Shown: positions 18,389 through 26,987 of the stretch, one piece after another
Numbering within the stretch: the stretch's first letter is position 1
Layout of the letters: every line of letters begins with the position of its first letter
Source: Candidatus Tisiphia endosymbiont of Nedyus quadrimaculatus
GTDB lineage: Bacteria > Pseudomonadota > Alphaproteobacteria > Rickettsiales > Rickettsiaceae
Length of the DNA stretch: 64,000 nucleotides
Direction: 5' to 3'
NCBI RefSeq assembly: GCF_964059235.1
Contig: NZ_OZ060452.1
Location: forward strand, 620,001-684,000
The notes under the pieces: model-generated
The model's input: only the letters and a program-made list of their open reading frames with translations
Told to the model about the DNA's origin: nothing
Database searches by the model: none
Position numbers and translations under genes: made by a program

Positions 18389-18562
18389 ATGCATAGCATT
18401 TTGTTTGGTGCTGTTAAAAAACATACAAAACATAAAGGTTTCTCTTTTGGAAATAGAGCTTGTATAGCACTTGGTATCAAACTGAAGGTTTCTATATATA
18501 CTTCTGATAAAGCTTGGGATAATTTAGAAATCAAACAAGCAGATATTAAGTTAATAAGGTGA
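18389..18562 (+). pseudogene. VapC/PIN toxin, C-terminal fragment
   Basis: A 57-codon frame whose product contains GFSFGNRACIALGIKLKVSI and YTSDKAWDNLEIKQADIKLI, matching the last third of a VapC toxin (compare LSLGDRGCIALA in the intact copy at 6192). The first two acidic residues lie in the missing part, and the usual GDR Asp is Asn here. No antitoxin gene is adjacent. Confidence 0.7.
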
Positions 18563-18584
18563 TATTATTGTATTACAATATTTA

Positions 18585-18660
18585 TGGTGCCGATAGAGGG
18601 AATTGAACCCCCGACCTACGCGTTACGAATGCGTCGCTCTGCCAGCTGAGCTATACCGGC
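18585..18660 (-). tRNA. tRNA-Thr (anticodon CGT)
   Basis: The minus strand reads a full cloverleaf: acceptor GCCGGTA paired with TATCGGC, D-arm GCTCAGCTGGCAGAGC, anticodon loop TTCGTAA with CGT at the centre, T-arm with GGTTCGAATTCC, and an encoded CCA (18585-18587). One A-C mismatch closes the anticodon stem. It corresponds to E. coli thrW type. The gene lies 3' of tolB, on the same strand. Confidence 0.93.
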
Positions 18661-18722
18661 AATAGGTTAGCTCTAGGTTCTTATATCTTAAAAATATGTT
18701 ATAAGTAGTTATAAGAATCTAG

Positions 18723-20060
18723 TCAATTTAACATTCTTGACCATTCAGGATCAGAAGCATCTTGAGGAGTGAGAATCTCTCTTTCATTATAACCAGTCAA
18801 ATCAATGGAATATATACGATTTTTACCTGCTGTTTTGTTTCTAGGAGGCCAGCCTTTAGCAAACATAATTATCCTACCATTGGGTGACCAACACGGACCT
18901 TCAACTAGATAGCCACTAGTTATAATTCTTTCACTATTCTCATCACCATAGGAAAGTGCTTTCATCACTCCAATGGTAAAACCCTCTCCTTTAGAAAGTT
19001 TAGTAAAGGCTATATAATCTCCTCTAGGTGACCAACTTGGTGCAGTATACATTCCCCCGCCAAAACTGATACGTTCCACATTTGAACCATCAGAATTCAT
19101 AATATATAATTGTCTTGATCCACTTCGATCAGAATTAAAAACTATTTTACTGCCATCCGGTGAATAGCTAGGAGAAGTATTAATACCAATACCGTTAGTC
19201 AATTGCCTAGTTGCCATGCTATTCAGATCAATTTCAAAAATATGCGTAGCTCCCTTTCTTGCTATCGACATTATAGCCTTCTCCCCTTGAGGTGAGAATC
19301 TTGGAGCAAAGGACATACCGGGAAAATTACCAACCAATCTTTCCTTACCTGTTTTAAGATCACGAACATAAACATGTGGTTTTTGCTTGTGAACATAGGA
19401 TAGATACATGATCTTATCTGCTTGTGGTGAAAATCTTGGAGTAAGGACCAAATTTTTACCATCTGACAGATATTTATGATTAGCACCATCATGATCCATC
19501 ATAGCTATTTTCTTTACTCGTTTTAGATAAGGTCCACTCTCTGACACATACACTATTTTTGTATCAAAATAACCTGAGTCTCCAGTAATTTTCTCATAAA
19601 TTTTATCAGCTATTTTATGTGCTACTCTACGCCATAAATGTGGTGGTATTTCAAAAATCTCACCTATAAGATCTTTTTCTAAGCTTGCATCCCATAATAT
19701 AAAACTAACCTTTAGCTTACCAGAAGATAGCTTTATAACTTCACCATTAATCAGAAGATTAGCATTAATGTGTCGCCAAGCAGCAAAAAGAGGTTTATGT
19801 TTTATCCCCACAATTTGTTCTATAAAAGAAGCAGTAGAAATTGGGCGGAACATGCCGGAAATCTTTAGATCATTAGATATTACACTAATTATATCAGCAC
19901 CAATTACATTATTCGCACTATCATCTGCATCAAATTTATTAATGGCTATCGGTATTGGATCAACATGTCCTCGCTCTATAACTATAGTTTCTATTGCATA
20001 ACTATTGAAGTTAGCAACTAACAACAGCATAACACAAAAATACCTGACCACTAATACCAC
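18723..20060 (-). CDS. tolB: Tol-Pal system periplasmic protein TolB
   Basis: A 445-residue protein with an N-terminal signal peptide ([20 protein letters not shown], then YA-IE cleavage). An N-terminal alpha/beta domain (~25-170) is followed by a six-bladed beta-propeller with repeated [30 protein letters not shown] and [10 protein letters not shown] units. TolB binds Pal and colicins in the periplasm and helps outer-membrane constriction at division. It is transcribed towards the tRNA-Thr gene, with a strong hairpin in its upstream region. Confidence 0.95.
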   Translation of the reverse strand: MVLVVRYFCVMLLLVANFNSYAIETIVIERGHVDPIPIAINKFDADDSANNVIGADIISVISNDLKISGMFRPISTASFIEQIVGIKHKPLFAAWRHINANLLINGEVIKLSSGKLKVSFILWDASLEKDLIGEIFEIPPHLWRRVAHKIADKIYEKITGDSGYFDTKIVYVSESGPYLKRVKKIAMMDHDGANHKYLSDGKNLVLTPRFSPQADKIMYLSYVHKQKPHVYVRDLKTGKERLVGNFPGMSFAPRFSPQGEKAIMSIARKGATHIFEIDLNSMATRQLTNGIGINTSPSYSPDGSKIVFNSDRSGSRQLYIMNSDGSNVERISFGGGMYTAPSWSPRGDYIAFTKLSKGEGFTIGVMKALSYGDENSERIITSGYLVEGPCWSPNGRIIMFAKGWPPRNKTAGKNRIYSIDLTGYNEREILTPQDASDPEWSRMLN

Positions 20061-20082
20061 CTAGATCTTTTTTTAACAATAT

Positions 20083-20144
20083 TTAACATCAACTTGTATT
20101 TAGGTTCTGTCGCCAAAAACAACCTAAATACAAATTGATGTTAA
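20083..20144. promoter_or_regulatory. 24-bp stem-loop between the tRNA-Val-like gene and tolB
   Basis: TTAACATCAACTTGTATTTA (20083 on) pairs with 20121-20144 over 24 bases with a single G-T wobble, loop of 14 bases. No T-tract follows on either strand, so it is not a classic intrinsic terminator. It could separate the tRNA transcript from tolB, act as a processing site, or be a remnant of a palindromic element. Confidence 0.6.
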
Positions 20145-20159
20145 TATATAATAAAAGTT

Positions 20160-20235
20160 TGGTGGGCGATAGTGGACTCGAACCACCGACCTTTACGATG
20201 TCAACGTAAGGTTCGGATGGGCAAAACTATCACCA
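20160..20235 (-). tRNA. tRNA-Val (GAC)-like gene with an aberrant 5' half
   Basis: The 3' half is a normal tRNA: anticodon loop TTGACAT (GAC), stem TTACG/CGTAA, T-arm GGTGGTTCGAGTCCACT, ATCGCCC acceptor strand and encoded CCA. The 5' half lacks the conserved D-arm (no GG pair, no TAGCTCAG-like stretch). The 5' acceptor strand TGGTGAT pairs 6 of 7 positions including one wobble. Total length is exactly tRNA-like, so it may be a mutated or pseudo-tRNA and not a simple 3' fragment. Confidence 0.55.
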
Positions 20236-20239
20236 CTCC

Positions 20240-20497
20240 CCCATACTTATTACCTTTTCAGGCTTTTTCTATTCTTATTAAAAATTTCATATGTAATTCA
20301 TATGTAACTTCTCAGACAAATTTCCTGAAATTTGACCTACATAATAGTCTATTTTTAACCCTATTACAAGGGGGAAAATATGACAGAATCGTTAACTTTT
20401 TCTCGCTCTGTAGTTGAAAATCAAGATATTATCTTTTATAACATAGTCGGTAATTTTGTCCCGCCTGAGTGGCGGAATCTTACCAACAATTGTGGTA
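20240..20497. other. Intergenic, no gene recognised
   Basis: AT-rich sequence between the tRNA-like gene and the IS21 end. A small inverted repeat GTCCCGCC/GGCGGAAT lies near 20458-20477. The frame through the tRNA in the opposite direction is spurious. Confidence 0.5.
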
Positions 20498-20854
20498 TGT
20501 AAATTGTAATCAGCTATTGCCCCCCTAACCACATAAAAAAATTAGTTAATTTTGGTTAAAATTCAGATAGAATTTTCTAAAATCATTGTAATTTTTAATT
20601 AATACCGTAGTCTATTATTTTAATCTTTAATCTACATCTTTCCCTCCTCTAAAACTTTTATTACCAGTTTCTATGATTTGACAATGATGTGTCAATCTAT
20701 CGATAATTACTTTTGTTGCCTTAGCATTACCAAACATATCATTCCATTCTTCAAATCTCAAATGGGTAGTAATGATCACTGAAGTTTGCTCATACAATTT
20801 AGCAAATAACTCAAATAACAGGAATCTAGCTTCGGCTTTTATTGGTATACTGCT

Positions 20855-20997
20855 CATAAATGAAGAGTTGGTAGACGAAGATCAAAATCAACAAGTGCTA
20901 GGAGTGTCCAAGCCGAGGAGTACAGCGTACACTAGTACGTGAGCACCGCAGGTCTTGGACAACGACAACGCAATTGTTGATTTTCATCGAGTATACA
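20855..20997 (-). repeat. Palindromic element inserted in istB
   Basis: About 142 bases separate the DELGYV codons from the SIPIK codons of istB. The insert begins TACTCGATGAAAATCAACAA and ends TTCATTTATGAGCAGTATA on the coding strand, and carries an inner inverted repeat (AATCAACAATTG and CAACAAGTG...TTGATTTT). The same family occurs complete at 42107-42256 and in fragments near 39115-39180 and 54842-54866. It breaks the frame here, so this copy is not protein-compatible. Boundaries uncertain by a few bases. Confidence 0.75.
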
Positions 20998-21097
20998 TAG
21001 CCTAATTCATCTACTACAATCAGATGGAATCTCTTAACTGAATCGATGAATTTGCTTTCATAATTATGGATTCTAGCATTAAGCAATTGGCTAGCTA

Positions 21098-21948
21098 GGG
21101 TGTGTCATCAATTGAGCCAAATTACCATGGAAGCCATATAAACAGCTCCCAAAAAGTTCTGAGATGTTTTGTCATATCGTGTTGCAATAGCTCTATATTG
21201 CTTCAATTTTGCAAAAAAGTTCTCAATCAAATGCCTAGCTTTATAGAGGTCCTTATCATACTTAGCTGGATTCACACGATTCTTCTTTGGGGGAATCACA
21301 GCTATACATCCCTTATCTTTCAGCTTATCTCGCATACGTGCATCGGCATCATAAGCCTTATCAGCAAGTACAGCATCCGCTTTCGTCAATTCATTCATCA
21401 AAACATCAGATCCTTGCAAATCATGAGCTTGACCCGGGGTAAGATGGAATCCCGTTGGATTCCCTAGAGCGTCACATGTGGCATGGATTTTAGTACTCAG
21501 CCCCCCTTTACCTCGTCCAATTGCTTGGTCATCATCTAACTCTTTTTTTTAGCACCAGCACTATGTTGATGAGTCCTAACAATGGTTGAATCAATCATGG
21601 CATACTCGTTATCAGCATCTTCAGCCGGCATCTCAAAAACCTTTTTCCACACACCTGTCTTGCTCCACCTTGAATGACGTAGGTGAATCACTCGAAAATC
21701 TCCAAAACGTTCAGGCAGGTCTCTCCAAGGTATACCAGCCCTATATCGATACAAGACTGCTTCTACAAATAGGCGATTATCCTTGGCTGTTACACCAACA
21801 GACTCTTCCCTTCCAGGTAGCTTATCTTTAATCCGATCCCATTGATCGTCACGTAGAGCATATCGACGCATAGAGAAAATTTATCCTTAATTTTTTCTCT
21901 ATTACACAACAAACAAACACTCTTGTCAACTTAATTGATGACACGCCC
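21098..21948. mobile_element. IS5-family (IS427-like) insertion sequence inside istB
   Basis: 851 bp with ends GGGTGTGTCATCAATTGAG (left) and GGGCGTGTCATCAATTAAG (right, reverse complement), flanked by TA on both sides. Removing it and one TA joins istB as AATGAATTAGCTAGCCAATT, restoring the frame NELASQLLNARIH. A fragment of the same element's left end lies at 15642. Confidence 0.93.
21108..21871 (-). CDS. IS5-family transposase made by frameshift at an A8 run
   Basis: Two overlapping frames. The first (21536-21871, 111 residues) begins MRRYALRDDQWDRIKDKLPG and holds the first Asp in YAMIDSTIVRTHQHSAGAKK. The second (to 21108) continues ELDDDQAIGRGKGGLSTKIH, with AVLADKAYDADARM and ARHLIENFFAKLKQYRAIAT providing the other catalytic residues. 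They are joined by eight consecutive A residues (GCT-A8-GAG). A -1 slip there fuses them, as known for IS427-type IS5 elements. Confidence 0.88.
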
Positions 21949-22338
21949 TAATTCATTTAAAGTATAAAATCTTACCCTGTAACTTTTTTCAATGGCGGTG
22001 AACGCCAAACCAATTGCTAGATGAGTTTTTGCAGACCCAGAACCACCTATGAACATGATATTCTGATGATTATCAATCACTTTTTGTATATCAATATTTT
22101 CAACCAATTTAGCTTGGCATGTATCTGATAGTAACTTTATGGTTGGGAACTTAGCTAGTTGCAACCTATAACCTAGCGAGCGTGACTTCTTATATTCACA
22201 CTCTGCTTCAAGAAGTTTCTTTAACACATCATACACACTAGTAGTAGGGACATCATTTGTTAAATTACTTGACTCAGCTAACTGCATCTTCATACCGACT
22301 AAACCTAATTTATCTAATAACAATATTAAGTCTTTCAT

Positions 22339-23844
22339 TTAATTTACCTCCGTTGTTAAATGCAACTTGCTATAAATACTACAATCAGCATCAGGAGGAT
22401 TTTTTAGCTGAATAAACTCAGTCTCTTGGATATCTAGTTTCATTGCTGGTTGCAACAAATATTGCTCAACTAATTTAGAGCTACAGCCGCCAGCAGCAAT
22501 TGTTAGGTTACAAGCATTTGTTACCTTTTCTAATCCATACTTATTAACAAGTAGCAGGATATCTATAAATTGTTTATCACCATCCTTGTAAGTCTCTAAC
22601 TTATTTCGTAGTTTGCCAAATATCTCAGGTAACAAACTCATTAACTCTTTGAACGGTCCACCATTACGTAAAGCACCGGGTTTACGTTCTAGAGCTGCTA
22701 TATAGTGCCATGGATTATAATTCTTCTGATAGCGTTTAAAACTACGAACATGCTCTGCAATAATCTTGCTTTCATGTAAAATCACTATTTGCCAAGCATA
22801 GGATTTAATCTGTACGCTAAGTCCCACATATTCACACGGAACACTATACATATTGCTGTCGTATTGTATTAAACTCAAAGGTGATACGGTCGTTGGATGT
22901 AATCTATAACCGGTAAACTGCCCTCTATATCCTATTAAATATGCCTTCTCTTCCTCATATATTTCTAGAATCGTTCTTTCTGTAAATTCAGGATGTCTTT
23001 TAGTTTTAGCCCACTCTATAGACATCTCTCTTAGCTGAATGTTAATAGCTTCATAACTATCTCCTTTCAATATTGGAGTAAAAAAGTTACGTCTAGTGTC
23101 TCCTACTTGTTTCTCAACCTGTCCTTTCTCCCATCCTGATGCTGGACTACAGGCAAGTGGCTCAAATAAATGGTGAGAGACCATTTGGATAAACTTCTCG
23201 TTAAAGATACGATCCTTGCCAATCAATATTTTTTTGACAGCCGTCTTCATATTGTCATAAATACCATTCTTACAACAACCAGCAAAAAACTTGAAAGCTT
23301 GATCATGGGCATCCATAACCATTTCCAGCTGCTCATTAGGATAAACCACTACCAAAGAATAACGACTATAGCATAGCTTTATTCTCGCTGCTTTAACTCT
23401 AGTAACCTCCCCATTTAAACATATTTCTTCCTCTCCCCAATCAAACTGAAACGCCTGACCAGCTTCAAAATTTAATGGAATAAAAACTTGCCCGCCCCTT
23501 GCCTCGTATTCTCTACGGAAGTTTCGTACAATTAGATTCACAGATTCGTAACTTCCTGTATAACCCGATATCTGAAGCTGTTGGTATAGCTTTTTTGCCG
23601 TCATTCTACGTCGAACCGACTCCTTGCTATTCTCTGCTAATAGCTGATTTAGTACTTCAAGATGATTGCCAAGAACAGGCTTACCTTTGCTATATTTTGC
23701 TAACTCAAATTTAGTTTGATTGCTGCGAATGACTTTTTTTACTGTATTCTTTGATATATTCAGTTCTCTAGCAATTGCTTTAATTGCTTTGCCATCAACG
23801 TAATACATTCTACGTATTCTTCCAATTGTTTCCACTATAAACAA
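22339..23844 (-). CDS. istA: IS21-family transposase IstA
   Basis: A 501-residue IstA: N-terminal helix-turn-helix (GKAIKAIARELNISKNTVKK), DDE core beginning GQAFQFDWGEEEICLNGEVT with the first Asp, second Asp in CKNGIYDNMKTAVKKI, and Glu in SGWEKGQVEKQVGDTRRNFF. The C-terminal part is beta-rich and basic. The frame is open, so this protein may still be made even though its partner istB is destroyed. Confidence 0.93.
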   Translation of the reverse strand: MFIVETIGRIRRMYYVDGKAIKAIARELNISKNTVKKVIRSNQTKFELAKYSKGKPVLGNHLEVLNQLLAENSKESVRRRMTAKKLYQQLQISGYTGSYESVNLIVRNFRREYEARGGQVFIPLNFEAGQAFQFDWGEEEICLNGEVTRVKAARIKLCYSRYSLVVVYPNEQLEMVMDAHDQAFKFFAGCCKNGIYDNMKTAVKKILIGKDRIFNEKFIQMVSHHLFEPLACSPASGWEKGQVEKQVGDTRRNFFTPILKGDSYEAINIQLREMSIEWAKTKRHPEFTERTILEIYEEEKAYLIGYRGQFTGYRLHPTTVSPLSLIQYDSNMYSVPCEYVGLSVQIKSYAWQIVILHESKIIAEHVRSFKRYQKNYNPWHYIAALERKPGALRNGGPFKELMSLLPEIFGKLRNKLETYKDGDKQFIDILLLVNKYGLEKVTNACNLTIAAGGCSSKLVEQYLLQPAMKLDIQETEFIQLKNPPDADCSIYSKLHLTTEVN

Positions 23845-23971
23845 CCTTTTAAAAACTCCTTAAAAAAATATTAAAAATATTAATTTTTTGGAGATATTGT
23901 TACTTATTTAGGGGGGCAATTTTCATTACAATTTTTCCCTTAAAGGGGTCAATAGCTGATTACAATTTACA

Positions 23972-24233
23972 ATTATTGTCATTGCTAATGCAAGGGTTAG
24001 AGATTATTATTTAAAATCGGCAAAGACTTGATAAAAATTTAAACCTATATTTATTTAAATTTTTATCAAGTCGTGGTTTATTGCGAATGTTAAGCCTAGA
24101 GATTTATTTGTTAACTCTCTAACCAACTTGATTTTTTTATTTTAAACTTTTTCTTAATTTTTTAAAAATCATAGTTGATGACACCCTAGGCTATTAAACC
24201 AATGTCTTACATCGAATTCAGGTTACCCTAGTT
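23972..24233. repeat. Hairpin and dispersed repeat between IS21 and the LRR gene
   Basis: A perfect 19-bp inverted repeat starts GACTTGATAAAAATTTAAA (24025-24043, partner 24054-24072). The stretch 24122-24232 (ACTTGATTTTTTTATTTTAA, TTTTTAAAAATCATAGTTGA, TGACACCCTAGGCTATTAAA) recurs at 38887-38990. The latter copy has inverted ends TCATCAACT/AGTTGATGA. No gene. Confidence 0.7.
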
Positions 24234-26768
24234 TTAGACATCCATATTGTTAACGTTACCTGTGAAAGGTGTATCTTCATAATTGTCTAAATGACTGTCT
24301 AGGTTTACTCCTACTAATGCAAATGCTTCATTGCCCAAATGGCTTACTCCACTACAAAACTTCTTGATAATAGCTCTAGCACCAAATATAGCAGCTCCAA
24401 CTATAACAGCTCCACCTATAGTAGCTCCAACAGCAATGCCGGAGATTTTTGCTATTGACATTGTACTACTAGCAGGATCATTAGGATTTGATTCCTTAGT
24501 AGTAGCCTCTTCCTTAAAAATAGTTTCCTCAGGAGTAGTTGAATTTTCAGTGGAGAAAGCAATAGACTCTGTCATAGTAGCACTAGACCCATCCGTAGTA
24601 GGAACAGTAGACTTCACGGTAGTAGGAGTAATAATCTCTTGCTCAGTAGTAGTCGGATATTCAGTGGAGGAAGCAATAGACTCTGTCGTAGTAGTACTAA
24701 ACTCCTTCGTAGTAGGAACAGTAGACTTTACGATAGTGGAAGTAATAATCTCTTTAGTAGTAGTCGGATCTTCAGTGGAGAAAGCAATAGACTCTGTTAT
24801 AGTAGTACTAGACCCATCCGTAGTAGGAACAGTAGACTTTACGATAGTGGAAGTAATAATCTCTTTAGTAGTAGTCGGATCTTCAGTGGAGAAAGCAACA
24901 GACTCTGTCATAGTAGTACTAGGCCCATCCGTAGTAGGAACAGTAGACTTTACGGTAGTAGGAGTAGGTTCTTCCTTAAGAATAGTAGTTTCTTGAGGAG
25001 TAGACCCTACTGTAACAGAATCAGTAGTAGGATTCCCAGCAGAGGAAGCAATAGACCCTATCGTAGTAGGAGTAGTAAGCTCTTCCTTAAAAATAGTAGT
25101 TTCCTCAGGATTAGTTGAATCTTCAGTGGAGGAAGTAGTAACCCTCATTGTAGTACTACTAGACCCATCCGTAGTAGGAACAGTAGACTTCACGGTAATA
25201 GGAGTACTAATCTCTTGCTCAGTAGTAGTCGGATCTTCAGTGGAGGAAGCAGTAGACTCTGTTGTAATAGTACTAGACCCATCCATAGTAGAAACAGTAG
25301 ACTCCGATATAGTAGAAGTACTAGGCTTGTCCTCAAAAGTAGTAGACTTTACCGTACTAGTACTAGACCCCTCCGGAATAGAAGTAGTAAGATCTTCCTC
25401 AGTAACAGTAGTATCTTCAGTAGGGGAAGAAGTAGGCTCATTAGTAGTATGAATATCACGCTTCTCTCTCTTGCCAGTATGGGATATATCTTTAGAAGTA
25501 GCAGGCTCTTCCTCAGTAGTACTAGACTCCATTGTAGAGGTGTAGGACTCTTCATTAACATGTCTATTGTGTTCTAGTACCTTGGAGATTTTTTGTAATG
25601 TCTCAGGTTCTATATCTTTGTTGCCCCATAGGTCTACTTCAATAATATGAGTATCTGTAAGTTCTGGTATAAGATCTTCTGCCCCTTTATTGCTTATATT
25701 GTTAAGTGCTAAATTTAATACCTTAACCTTAGTATTGCCTTTTTTAAGTGATTTTATAAGACCTATTGCTATTTCATCTCCTATTTTATTACGTGCTAGA
25801 TTTAATGTAGTAACTTCAGTATCTGCAAGCATTATTCCAAGGTCTGTTGCTCCGGCTCTCATATTATTATGTGCTAGACTTAATTCTTCAACCTTAGTAC
25901 CTTTAAGATTTTCTCCAATCTCTTTTGCATATTCGGAACTGATGTCGTTAGCATCTAGTCTTAATACAATAATATTAGTATCTTTGAGTGCTACCATAAG
26001 TTCTTTTATCCATCTTGTATCAACGCCATTACATGCTATACGCAATGTACTAACCTTACTATTTTTAAGTATTGTTCCAATCTCTTGTGCTTTTTGGGGA
26101 TCAATCTCAACATCCCATAGGTGTAATATAGTAATATTACTATTTTCGAGTTTTTGTTTGAGAATTTTTGTATTTAGAGGAGCATCGCTGAAATTTAACT
26201 CATTACCATTTATAATGTGACCATCACCTACTGCACGTTTTACCCTAGATTGGTCATACTCATCAGATACTTTTTGTTCTTTAGCCAGTTTTATTTCACT
26301 ACGTTTTGTAGGATATTTTGATTTGTCATGGTTTTGGCTAGTTGGAGTAGTTGCAGAAATAGTATCAAAAAAAACAGGGGGCTTACTCTCTGTGGAATTT
26401 TTTACCGTACTTGATAAGTCATTTTGATTACCTGGCGGGAGACCCTTCCTAGGCGGAGCGGTAGTCTCAGGATGAATCATAGGTAAGAAACTAAGAACAG
26501 CCAATAAGCCTTGTGCAGAAAGAGTATGAGGCTTACTTCCGTCAATAAACCTAACACCTTCTTCCTGCTTTAAAGGATTGGTCTCACCATTTAGGATAGA
26601 ACCAGTTTCTAGTATATTATTATACAGGTCTAGCGTATCATCTTGTTTGTTACCACCATTATTCAACTTTTTACTGAATAAGTGTGCTTCACGATCTTGT
26701 TTACTCAGAAACTGTCCCTGAGTCTTCCGATGCTGATTAGCCCAATCTCCATTATTAATACGTCCCAT
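24234..26768 (-). CDS. LRR plus threonine-rich repeat protein with C-terminal membrane segment
   Basis: An 844-residue protein. Residues ~195-405 form ribonuclease-inhibitor-type leucine-rich repeats (for example VTTLNLARNKIGDEIAIGLI and VKVLNLALNNISNKGAEDLI). Residues ~410-765 are low complexity, rich in Thr, Ser, Glu and Pro, with a ~37-38-residue repeat built on TVKSTVPTTDGSSTT and SIAFSTEDPTTTKE. A hydrophobic glycine-rich helix near residue 780 (ISGIAVGATIGGAVIVGAAI) is followed by a short tail. No N-terminal signal peptide. The architecture (LRR, mucin-like stalk, membrane segment) suggests a surface or host-membrane protein, but this is inference. Confidence 0.85.
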   Translation of the reverse strand: MGRINNGDWANQHRKTQGQFLSKQDREAHLFSKKLNNGGNKQDDTLDLYNNILETGSILNGETNPLKQEEGVRFIDGSKPHTLSAQGLLAVLSFLPMIHPETTAPPRKGLPPGNQNDLSSTVKNSTESKPPVFFDTISATTPTSQNHDKSKYPTKRSEIKLAKEQKVSDEYDQSRVKRAVGDGHIINGNELNFSDAPLNTKILKQKLENSNITILHLWDVEIDPQKAQEIGTILKNSKVSTLRIACNGVDTRWIKELMVALKDTNIIVLRLDANDISSEYAKEIGENLKGTKVEELSLAHNNMRAGATDLGIMLADTEVTTLNLARNKIGDEIAIGLIKSLKKGNTKVKVLNLALNNISNKGAEDLIPELTDTHIIEVDLWGNKDIEPETLQKISKVLEHNRHVNEESYTSTMESSTTEEEPATSKDISHTGKREKRDIHTTNEPTSSPTEDTTVTEEDLTTSIPEGSSTSTVKSTTFEDKPSTSTISESTVSTMDGSSTITTESTASSTEDPTTTEQEISTPITVKSTVPTTDGSSSTTMRVTTSSTEDSTNPEETTIFKEELTTPTTIGSIASSAGNPTTDSVTVGSTPQETTILKEEPTPTTVKSTVPTTDGPSTTMTESVAFSTEDPTTTKEIITSTIVKSTVPTTDGSSTTITESIAFSTEDPTTTKEIITSTIVKSTVPTTKEFSTTTTESIASSTEYPTTTEQEIITPTTVKSTVPTTDGSSATMTESIAFSTENSTTPEETIFKEEATTKESNPNDPASSTMSIAKISGIAVGATIGGAVIVGAAIFGARAIIKKFCSGVSHLGNEAFALVGVNLDSHLDNYEDTPFTGNVNNMDV
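24540..25260 (-). repeat. Imperfect 111-114 bp tandem repeats in the LRR gene
   Basis: Coding repeats marked on the plus strand by recurring CAGTGGAGAAAGCAATAGAC at about 24662, 24773 and 24887, with further diverged units downstream. They encode the Thr-rich stalk. Long open frames on the opposite strand here are by-products of the repeats. Confidence 0.85.
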
Positions 26769-26987
26769 ATTTTTTCTCTCCAGTTATATTACAGATTATT
26801 GAAAATTTATTTACTATAGGGTACTATTAGAATAATATTTGTTAAGCAATGTCAAGCGAATAATAAGAATATCTTAATATTTAGCAACTTTTTTGTAAAA
26901 TAACTTAATCTGTATAGCATTAATGTAACCTGAATCAGGGGTAACATCAACCATAACAGAGATGATACTGAGCCTAGTATTAACTTG

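Larger units (their letters stand above)
20627..22338 (-). pseudogene. istB: IS21 helper ATPase IstB, doubly interrupted
   Basis: Three coding pieces assemble one IstB. The N-terminal 135 residues (21931-22338) have the Walker A-like region IMFIGGSGSAKTHLAIGLAF. The middle piece is LLNARIHNYESKFIDSVKRF and HLIVVDELGYV (20993-21096; Walker B). The C-terminal piece is IPIKAEARFLLFELFAKLYE through ETGNKSFRGGKDVD (20627-20857). IS5 sits between the first two, a palindromic element between the last two. The start codon immediately follows the istA stop, the normal IS21 arrangement. Confidence 0.9.
20498..23971. mobile_element. IS21-family insertion sequence, disrupted
   Basis: The ends TGTAAATTGTAATCAGCTAT (20498) and its reverse complement (ending 23971) bound istA and istB on the minus strand. 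Internal near-repeats of the end sequence occur at both termini, as usual for IS21. istB is broken twice: by an IS5 element at 21098-21948 and by a palindromic element at about 20855-20997. A target duplication is not evident. The 15839-16076 remnant belongs to the same IS type. Confidence 0.88.

Noticed and set aside
20172-20417. 81-codon frame beginning MDSNHRPLRCQR
   Set aside because: This is the well-known spurious translation of the 3' part of a tRNA gene on the opposite strand.
24540-25260. Possible CRISPR array because of regular ~112-base repeats
   Set aside because: The repeats are in frame within a protein gene, lack uniform spacers and no cas genes are present.
24331-25577. Long open frames on the plus strand opposite the threonine-rich part of the LRR gene
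   Set aside because: They are low-complexity Val/Ser or Ser/Arg runs created by reading the Thr-repeat DNA backwards. No start signals or homology support them.
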